A stretch of DNA of 13,235 bases from Chloroflexota bacterium (GTDB lineage Bacteria; Chloroflexota; Anaerolineae; Promineifilales; Promineifilaceae), in contig CAUJGI010000320.1 of assembly GCA_963169155.1 (NCBI GenBank), forward strand, positions 1 through 13,235. Direction: 5' to 3'. The position numbers and the translations under genes were made by a program. Below the pieces are notes generated by a model. The model saw nothing but the letters and a program-made list of their open reading frames with translations. It searched no databases and had not been told where the DNA came from. Shown here piece by piece: positions 8,094 through 13,235 of the stretch (positions are counted from its first letter, which is position 1; each line of letters opens with the position of its first letter).

Positions 8094-8137
8094 GCGGCTT
8101 GTGCTCTCCGTTGCTTTCGCGAGAAAGCACAAGCCGC
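8094..8137 (-). terminator. 12-bp perfect hairpin after the radical SAM gene
   Basis: GCGGCTTGTGCT (8094-8105) is exactly complementary to AGCACAAGCCGC (8126-8137), with a 20-base loop that can form an alternative small stem (CTTTC 8114-8118 with GAAAG 8123-8127). It starts 16 bases past the stop codon at 8154. On the minus strand a run of T precedes the stem rather than following it, so it is not a textbook intrinsic terminator. Termination or mRNA 3' end protection of the radical SAM transcript is the best guess. Confidence 0.55.
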
Positions 8138-8153
8138 CAAAAAGGTTAATCAG

Positions 8154-9839
8154 TTAATCCCGGTTGGTCTGCCAGCTCAGCGTCTGCAAACCGACGCTTA
8201 AAGCTGACTTAACCGTGGAAATATCAGAGGCGACCATTTTGAGGTAGGTCATGATTGGCCCGGGCCGCAGCGCCCACTCGCGGAAGGCGCGGCGCTGCCA
8301 ATACAGCAGCCGTTCCGCCGATAGGCCTTCGTAATCCAGGACGGTGCCCTTGTCCATATCTACCTGCTCCCAGCGCGTGCCGGGACGGAACCAGCCATTT
8401 TTCACCACTTCAAAGAAGAATGGCGTGCCGGGATATGGGGCAGCCACATGGAACAAAGCGATGTCCAGCGGCAGGCCTTTGGAAAAGTCAATCGTCTGGC
8501 GAATCGTTTCTTCCGTTTCGCCAGGCAGCCCAATGATGAAGTAACCCCAGTTTTTGATACCAGCATTGCGCGCCCATAGCAGCGAACGCGCCGCCTTGTC
8601 GGGGTAAGCGCCTTTGCGCGCATGGCGCAGGATCTGCTCGCTGCCGCTTTCAATACCCCAGGAGATAAGCCAGTTGCCTGCCTTGCCCATCATGGCGAGC
8701 AGCTCTTCATCAACGTAATCAACCCGGCTGTTGCACGTCCATTTAAGATTGATTTTCTCATCAATCATCCGCTGGCACAAATCCATAACCTGGTCCCGGT
8801 TAACGGTAAACAGGTCGGCATACATGTGAATGTTGTTCAGCCCCATCTTCTTGAGCTGCCATAGCTCTTCCATAATCTTTTCAGCGGATCGCAAGCGAAC
8901 CGAAAACTGGTAGCTGACATGTTTGATGCAGTAGGTGCAGCCCGCCGGGCAGCCACGACTGGTGACAATAAAGGTAAACGGCCCTTTGATGAGCGGCATA
9001 CGGTATTTGTCCCAGGGCAGCAGGTGGTGCATGGGAATGGGCATGTCGTCGAGGTTGGGGATAAACGGCCGTGTCAAATTCACCATGATCTCGTCACCGT
9101 CACGCCAGACCAAGCCCTTCATCTTGCGCAGGTTGACCGTACCGTCTTCGTTGTAAGCTGGGGCGTACATCGGATCGTGGGTGTCAAACATCTTCTGAAT
9201 ATTTTCCGGGCGCTGATCAACCTTGCCTTCCAGTACGTCCAGCAAATCACGGATCGTTAAGTCGGGTTCACCCAGCAAAATGAAGTCGAGGGACGGATAC
9301 GGCCGCATCGTTTCACGCGGGATAGGCGTCACGTGGGTGCCAAACGCAATCGTTTTGGCACCACGCGCCTTGGCCAGAAAACAGCCGTACATATCATTTT
9401 CCAGGGTCGGGGCGGTGACCTGGGTCATGTAATACTTTGGCTTGTACTTATCCAGCTTGCGGGCAAATTCCGGCCAACCCATGCGCTCAGCATTGGCGTC
9501 GATAATCGCCACCGTGTGCTGCGGGTAAAGCATGGCCGCCATTTGGGCCAATGAAACCTGGGGCCATACCATATTTTCTCGGGTGCGGCGTCCCACACGG
9601 TGCTGGGTACGAATCCACAAGCCGCCATCGGGCGTAGGCGGATTCACTAAAACGATATCCACCGCCTCCGAACTACGTTCGTTTTCCATCAGCCCTTGCC
9701 GGATGATCTCGTCGGCATCGGGGAAGTTGGCCATACGCAGTTTGGGAACCCGACGGGTACCTAAATTCTCCCGCAGCGGATCGTCCTTGCGGTCTTCTTT
9801 ACCATTCACTGCTACATCGTCGAGCTTAACTTGACTCAT
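8154..9839 (-). CDS. B12-binding-domain radical SAM enzyme
   Basis: This 561-residue protein has the two-domain plan of cobalamin-dependent (class B-type) radical SAM enzymes. The N-terminal Rossmann-like B12-binding region is at about 58-205 (DIVLVNPPTPDGG at 61-73, VSLAQMAAML at 95-104, IIDANAERMGW at 112-122, FILLGEPDLT at 186-195). The radical SAM domain starts near 285 with TSRGCPAGCTYC; the [4Fe-4S] ligands are Cys297, Cys301 and Cys304 (C-x3-C-x2-C). SWGIESGSEQIL (393-404), GYFIIGLPGETEET (432-445) and AAPYPGTPF (466-474) are further SAM-domain motifs. The family includes methylases and BchE- or hopanoid-type enzymes, so the substrate cannot be read here; its place in a glycan locus suggests C-methylation or rearrangement of a lipid or sugar precursor (inference). 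The start at 9839 has AAGGAG 7 bases upstream; the longer in-frame start at 9884 does not account for that site. Confidence 0.9.
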   Translation of the reverse strand: MSQVKLDDVAVNGKEDRKDDPLRENLGTRRVPKLRMANFPDADEIIRQGLMENERSSEAVDIVLVNPPTPDGGLWIRTQHRVGRRTRENMVWPQVSLAQMAAMLYPQHTVAIIDANAERMGWPEFARKLDKYKPKYYMTQVTAPTLENDMYGCFLAKARGAKTIAFGTHVTPIPRETMRPYPSLDFILLGEPDLTIRDLLDVLEGKVDQRPENIQKMFDTHDPMYAPAYNEDGTVNLRKMKGLVWRDGDEIMVNLTRPFIPNLDDMPIPMHHLLPWDKYRMPLIKGPFTFIVTSRGCPAGCTYCIKHVSYQFSVRLRSAEKIMEELWQLKKMGLNNIHMYADLFTVNRDQVMDLCQRMIDEKINLKWTCNSRVDYVDEELLAMMGKAGNWLISWGIESGSEQILRHARKGAYPDKAARSLLWARNAGIKNWGYFIIGLPGETEETIRQTIDFSKGLPLDIALFHVAAPYPGTPFFFEVVKNGWFRPGTRWEQVDMDKGTVLDYEGLSAERLLYWQRRAFREWALRPGPIMTYLKMVASDISTVKSALSVGLQTLSWQTNRD

Positions 9840-9846
9840 TGTCTTT

Positions 9847-9852
9847 CTCCTT
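9847..9852 (-). promoter_or_regulatory. Shine-Dalgarno deciding the radical SAM start
   Basis: AAGGAG on the minus strand lies 7 bases before the ATG at 9839. It supports that start over the in-frame ATG 15 codons upstream. Confidence 0.7.
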
Positions 9853-9907
9853 GCTATGCCCGTTTCTTTTCTGAGGCTGCTCAAAATGGCTCAAGATCGG
9901 TATCGAT

Positions 9908-11113
9908 CTAGGAGCCATATCCTTGTAAATCACGTTTCGCTAAAATTTCACGCTGGCTCAGTTCTTCAAGAACCCGCAGCAGAACCCAGTAGATAATCAG
10001 CTGCAAGCCAACCAGTGTAGACATGGCACTGCCCAAAAGGTAGAGCCAGACACGCTGAATAGGCCAATGTTGATTGATTGCTAATGTGAGGGTCCCGGCA
10101 CCAATTAAAATGCCCAGGAAAATGCCCAATATCCCCAACCAGCTGAAGTGGCGGTTGATGGGCGTTTTGAAAATGGGTTTGCGGAATAACCCCTGGCGAA
10201 TGGGCTGCTTGTGGAAAATGGACACCAGGTAATTGAAGGTAACCCCCAGGGCAAAAATGCTGATGCCGCTCACCGAGGCAATGAGCGCGGTGAAGACGGC
10301 CGTTACCCCCCAGGCACCCAATCGTGTCGTATCCCCAATGCGGGCCAGCACCAGGCCCAACAGCACCAACCCGGCCACGGCAACGCCTGCCAGACCAATC
10401 AGACCCAGAATGCGGACCGGGTTGTAGGTCATCGCTGTCCAGATCATCGATTCCAGGAACAAACGGCCGTCGTGCACCACGCTCAACTTGGAACGACCCA
10501 GGCGCTCGCTGTACGGAATCGGAATTTCGGTCATCTTGATTTGCTCATGCAGCGCACGGGTACTCATCACTGGGGTGAGATTCAAACCATCCGGCAGAGG
10601 GTAAATTTTGGCCAGCACTTCCCGCTGAAACACCCGCATCCCGCTGGCGCTGTCGGTGATGCGCTGGCGGCCTAAAATGCTAAGTAAATTAGCAAAAAAG
10701 AAGTTGCCCACCCGGCGCGTCATGGGCATCTGGCTGTCGGCGCCCGCCATACGCGACCCCACCACAATTTCCGAACCGTTCATCGCTTCCACGCACAGCT
10801 TGGGAAAATATTCGGGCGGATACGTGCCGTCGGCATCCAAAAAGCCGATCAATTCCCCCCTGGCCTGGCTAAAGCCGGTTTTGAGCGCGCCGCCGTATCC
10901 CTTGTTTTTGGGATGTTTAATCATGGTCACGCCTTCAATACTGCTGGCAATTTCGACAGTTCTATCTTTGGAGCCATCGTCCACTACGAGCAGTTCCAAA
11001 TCATCGACCCCCACTGCGCGCAGGGAGTCCCGCACAGCCAGGACACGATGAGCAATTTCGGCAATTCCATCTTCTTCATTGTAGGCCGGTATAACAACAG
11101 AGAGTGTGGTCAT
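9908..11113 (-). CDS. Family-2 glycosyltransferase with C-terminal membrane helices (polyprenyl-phosphate sugar transferase type)
   Basis: This 401-residue protein starts with a GT-A domain: LSVVIPAYNEEDGI (4-17), LLVVDDGSKDRT (41-52), HPKNKGYGGALKTGF (67-81) and the metal-binding FLDADGTYPP (91-100). The acceptor-side motif follows, with TDSASGMRVFQREVL (153-167). From about 234 on there are four hydrophobic segments (about 234-258, 267-297, 324-345 and 353-380). This order is like dolichyl- or undecaprenyl-phosphate mannosyl/glucosyltransferases (DPM1, GtrB, ArnC relatives), which load a sugar from a nucleotide onto a polyprenyl phosphate at the cytoplasmic face of the membrane. The sugar cannot be told. 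The gene is 68 bases upstream of the radical SAM gene on the same strand and the two are probably co-transcribed. No strong Shine-Dalgarno precedes the ATG. Confidence 0.92.
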   Translation of the reverse strand: MTTLSVVIPAYNEEDGIAEIAHRVLAVRDSLRAVGVDDLELLVVDDGSKDRTVEIASSIEGVTMIKHPKNKGYGGALKTGFSQARGELIGFLDADGTYPPEYFPKLCVEAMNGSEIVVGSRMAGADSQMPMTRRVGNFFFANLLSILGRQRITDSASGMRVFQREVLAKIYPLPDGLNLTPVMSTRALHEQIKMTEIPIPYSERLGRSKLSVVHDGRLFLESMIWTAMTYNPVRILGLIGLAGVAVAGLVLLGLVLARIGDTTRLGAWGVTAVFTALIASVSGISIFALGVTFNYLVSIFHKQPIRQGLFRKPIFKTPINRHFSWLGILGIFLGILIGAGTLTLAINQHWPIQRVWLYLLGSAMSTLVGLQLIIYWVLLRVLEELSQREILAKRDLQGYGS

Positions 11114-11311
11114 AGTTTCGTCGCACCGCTTTTGTCGTCAGCAAAATTTCGTTGTTTTGCCGATTGTCTGGGTAAAAACGGGGGTTGACGCCTTATGGGT
11201 GCAACACTTTCCCCGCTTTCACACCTGCAAGTTTTTACCAATTCAAGATTTGTTTAAGTATCACTATAGGTGGGTTACCTTAAGCTTTGTCTGTAGGCTG
11301 GCAGACGGCCG

Positions 11312-12046
11312 TTAAAAATAAACCTCTGCCTCACGAGCCGGGCTTTGCCCGTCGATGGTTTTGATCACTTTGGCCGGTACACCGGCCACCACAGAATGGG
11401 GCGGCACGTCGCGGGTCACCACGGCACCGGCGGCCACAACGGACCCTTTGCCCACGCGCACGCCGTCGGTAATGACCGCGCCCGCTCCCAGCCAGCAGTC
11501 GTCTTCAATGACGATGCCTTCGGCGGTGATACCCTGGTGGATAAACGGCCGTTTGGGGTCATCAAAAATGTGGTTCACGGCAATAATCTGGGTAAATGGC
11601 GAGGTAAACACCCGGTCGCCAATGGTGACACCGCCCTGCCCGCGAATAATGCTGTATTCACCAATCAGGCTGTCGCGCCCAATTTTAATGCCGGAATGAG
11701 GCAGGCCACGGAAGTTGTACACGTGCAGCACCGCCCCGTGCATCTCAATCGTCTCCTCGCCAAACACAATAACCGCCGGGCAAGCGTGTAGATAGCTACC
11801 CTGGTCCAGGTAAACGCCATTTTTGAGCGTGATGTGATTGGCAAAGCGCAGGCGCACGTTGTTTTCAATGGCCGCCATGCCCTCCATACGCAAAATCAGG
11901 CGGTACAAAAAGCCGCGCAGACCAATGCCAACAATGGTTGGCACCCAGCCGACCAGGAAAAACAGCAGTTGCTCCAGCACATACCGGCCCAACCCGGACG
12001 CCTGACGGCTCAAATATAGTTGAACACTTTCAAGAATTTTTGACAA
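11312..12046 (-). CDS. Hexapeptide-repeat O-acyltransferase (LbH/CysE-WbbJ type) with hydrophobic N-terminus
   Basis: This 244-residue protein has an N-terminal amphipathic/hydrophobic stretch (about 22-52, LEQLLFFLVGWVPTIVGIGLRG) followed by a left-handed beta-helix from about 62 to 212, seen as repeating [LIV]-G-x4 hexads (IKIGRDSLIGEYSII, VTIGDRVFTS, IVIEDDCWLGAGAVI). The catalytic-type His is in AVNHIFDD (156-163), and the family ending VVAGVPAKVIK is at 219-229. Relatives acetylate sugar hydroxyls in O-antigen, colanic acid and exopolysaccharide. The only in-frame start that keeps the N-terminal region is TTG at 12046, with TAA upstream in frame and no clear Shine-Dalgarno; the first ATG is codon 54. 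The N-terminal region matches the style of close relatives, so I keep it. An ACGGCCGT palindrome overlaps the first base of the stop codon. It is the most upstream minus-strand gene here. Confidence 0.9.
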   Translation of the reverse strand: MSKILESVQLYLSRQASGLGRYVLEQLLFFLVGWVPTIVGIGLRGFLYRLILRMEGMAAIENNVRLRFANHITLKNGVYLDQGSYLHACPAVIVFGEETIEMHGAVLHVYNFRGLPHSGIKIGRDSLIGEYSIIRGQGGVTIGDRVFTSPFTQIIAVNHIFDDPKRPFIHQGITAEGIVIEDDCWLGAGAVITDGVRVGKGSVVAAGAVVTRDVPPHSVVAGVPAKVIKTIDGQSPAREAEVYF

Positions 12047-12122
12047 AACGTTTGTTTTTTAACCAATTGTGTTGTGATGATTTTTGTTGATCACACGCCT
12101 GCCAACTCAGGATTTGTGACGG

Positions 12123-12139
12123 GGCAGGCGCTCCCTGCC
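12123..12139. repeat. Small inverted repeat GGCAGG/CCTGCC
   Basis: GGCAGG (12123-12128) pairs with CCTGCC (12134-12139) around a 5-base loop. A shifted alternative, CAGGC (12125-12129) with GCCTG (12137-12141), is also possible. It lies in the noncoding divergent region, close to a second hairpin, and its function is unknown. Confidence 0.4.
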
Positions 12140-12168
12140 TGTTCAATTGGGTGACGTTAATCATGGGT

Positions 12169-12186
12169 GTGCCAGCGCGATGGCAC
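12169..12186. repeat. Small inverted repeat GTGCCA/TGGCAC
   Basis: GTGCCA (12169-12174) pairs perfectly with TGGCAC (12181-12186) around the loop GCGCGA. It is 30 bases from the previous hairpin and 19 bases before an ACGGCCGT copy. It could be an operator-like dyad, an RNA hairpin or part of a dispersed intergenic repeat; the window alone cannot decide. Confidence 0.4.
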
Positions 12187-12571
12187 GGGCAGACAACCAC
12201 GAATACGGCCGTTTGTGTCCTAAAACAAGGTGGCCAACCAGGCAAATGGGTTGTCAGCGTGCTTGTGTCGCAGCTTCAGGTGGATGACAAATACAATGTT
12301 GAATCGTGGTAGGTATTGGTGCTCAGCAATGGCTCACACCTGGTAAGCTTTTATCGTCCCAAATTATTGGTGGGCTATCTTACAAAGGTACTTACACCAT
12401 TTAACCCGCCTATCCCGTGCCCCCCAGAAGATTTCCACAGTACGAATTTTTGTGGTGCCTTTGCAAGTGGCAGAGGGTTTTCCAAAATAAGTGAGCGTAG
12501 AATCTGCCCACTATCTTTTCAAATTTTCGTTTTCGGCAAAGCAAAAGTGCAAACATTGTGCTGCCAATTAC

Positions 12572-12600
12572 TTGACAGGGTAAGCAACAGTAAATAAAAT
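12572..12600 (+). promoter_or_regulatory. Sigma-70-type promoter of the winged-helix regulator gene
   Basis: A perfect -35 box TTGACA (12572-12577) is followed after exactly 17 bases by TAAAAT (12595-12600), one base off the TATAAT consensus. Transcription would start near 12607, giving a leader of roughly 50 bases with an AT-rich stretch and AGGA (12647-12650) 5 bases before the ATG. It is the best promoter match I found in the window. Confidence 0.7.
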
Positions 12601-12655
12601 GTTCTCAATCATTTTAATTTTTTTAAATATTCAGCTTCAGTAAAACAGGACTGGT

Positions 12656-13235
12656 ATGACCGCCCCCGACGAATTAACACACGAATTTGTGGTAGACGAC
12701 ATTGAGCTGCTAAAAGTGATAGCCCATAGCACCCGGCTCGACATCCTACAATCTCTGAAACATCCCAAAACCGTAAAAGAGATTGCCAAGCTGCTCAAAC
12801 TGCCCGCCACCAAGCTGTACTACCATGTGAACCTGATGGAAAAACACGGCCTCATCCAGGTCGTTGAAACCAATATTGTGTCTGGCATTGTAGAAAAGAA
12901 GTACCAGGTGGTTGCCCGCAACTACCGGATTGATGATCAGCTCCTGGCGGACCAATCCGCCAGCACAGAAAACATGTACCGGATGGTCAGCGCCATGTTA
13001 GACATGACCCGGTCTGAAATTCAGCGCACGATGGCGGTCACGCAGCAAAATCCGTTTGACGCTTCCCGGGGCATTTTGTGGCGCACCTCGCTGCGGCTCA
13101 CCCCAGAACAATACGCGGATTTTTACGGCCGTTTCCAAACCCTGCTCGATGAACTTGGCGCACAAGGCCAGAAAGAAGCAGAAGCCGGCACCGATCTTTA
13201 TGGCCTGACCGTCGCCTGGTACCCGGTGGTCGCCC
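12656..13235 (+). CDS. ArsR-like winged-helix transcriptional regulator, partial at the right edge
   Basis: 193 residues are present and the frame is open at the window end. Residues 14-68 form a winged helix-turn-helix of the ArsR/HTH_20 type: DDIELLKVIAHSTRLDILQ at 14-32, then TVKEIAKLLKLPATKLYYHVNLMEKHGLI at 39-67, with the recognition helix around 50-60 (PATKLYYHVNL). The YYHV form of the recognition helix is common in this group. A wing-like strand VVETNIVSGIVEKKYQVV follows at 69-86, then a mostly helical region with no metal-binding cysteines. The ligand is unknown. The start is supported by AGGA 5 bases upstream and the promoter at 12572-12600. It points away from the glycan genes and could regulate them or the gene to the right. 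A copy of ACGGCCGT lies in codons for YGR at about 157-159. Confidence 0.88.
   Translation, partial: MTAPDELTHEFVVDDIELLKVIAHSTRLDILQSLKHPKTVKEIAKLLKLPATKLYYHVNLMEKHGLIQVVETNIVSGIVEKKYQVVARNYRIDDQLLADQSASTENMYRMVSAMLDMTRSEIQRTMAVTQQNPFDASRGILWRTSLRLTPEQYADFYGRFQTLLDELGAQGQKEAEAGTDLYGLTVAWYPVVA

Larger units (their letters stand above)
12047..12655. other. 609-base noncoding divergent region
   Basis: This region lies between the minus-strand acyltransferase start and the plus-strand regulator start. It holds two small hairpins (12123-12139 and 12169-12186), one ACGGCCGT copy (12205-12212) and a plus-strand promoter (12572-12600). The possible reading frames in it lack Shine-Dalgarno sites and family resemblance. 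A minus-strand promoter for the acyltransferase should be here but is not recognisable. The right third is AT-rich. I see no tRNA, insertion sequence ends or CRISPR. Confidence 0.6.

Noticed and set aside
12030..12245. Minus-strand open frame of 71 codons overlapping the acyltransferase start
   Set aside because: It depends on a TTG start without a Shine-Dalgarno, covers the hairpins and overlaps the real gene in another frame; nothing in its protein is recognisable.
12316..12597. Plus-strand open frame of 93 codons in the divergent region
   Set aside because: No ribosome binding site, irregular composition, no family resemblance, and it overlaps the strong promoter boxes of the regulator.
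618..13132. Reading the ACGGCCGT copies as a CRISPR array or tandem repeat
   Set aside because: Spacing is irregular (54 to over 1,600 bases), the unit is only 8 bases and most copies are inside genes; there are no repeat-spacer units.

Overview
The window reads as part of a cell-envelope glycan (exopolysaccharide, capsule or glycoprotein) locus from a bacterium of medium GC content. The protein styles, namely the hexapeptide acyltransferase with a membrane-associated N-terminus, the B12-type radical SAM protein, the Wzy/WaaL-type ligase with a TPR tail, and the carbamoyltransferase with its satellite small membrane proteins, look most like Chloroflexota (Anaerolineae, Caldilineae or Ardenticatenia-like). 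That placement is an inference from family resemblance; the window has no rRNA or marker gene to prove it.

Layout: nine genes lie on the minus strand and one on the plus strand. In transcriptional order on the minus strand they are a hexapeptide-repeat acyltransferase (12046-11312), a family-2 glycosyltransferase with C-terminal membrane helices (11113-9908), a B12-binding radical SAM enzyme (9839-8154), an O-antigen ligase/polymerase-like membrane protein with C-terminal TPRs (7961-6099), a 76-residue membrane protein (5848-5618), a NodU/CmcH/TobZ-type carbamoyltransferase (5617-3752), a membrane-anchored SGNH hydrolase (3750-2533), a 60-residue DUF5989-like membrane protein (2430-2248) and a secreted Asp-box beta-propeller protein (2006-36). 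On the right, after a 609-base noncoding stretch, an ArsR-like winged-helix regulator (12656 to the edge) is transcribed outward from a good sigma-70-type promoter.

How the genes fit together (inference): the glycosyltransferase, O-acyltransferase and ligase build and join a lipid-linked glycan. The tight cassette at 5848-2248 probably decorates it: carbamoyl transfer, acyl transfer or removal by the SGNH protein, and two tiny membrane proteins that may organise the enzymes at the membrane. Hairpins at 2095-2124, 2192-2225 and 8094-8137 divide the minus-strand genes into likely transcription units.

The most striking signal is not a gene. The 8-base palindrome ACGGCCGT occurs 22 times in 13.2 kb, where about 0.2 is expected from uniform base use. 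It sits in genes in all three reading frames (read as TAV, NGR/DGR or RP), in spacers, and across a stop codon. This looks like a HIP1-type over-represented genomic palindrome acting at DNA level.
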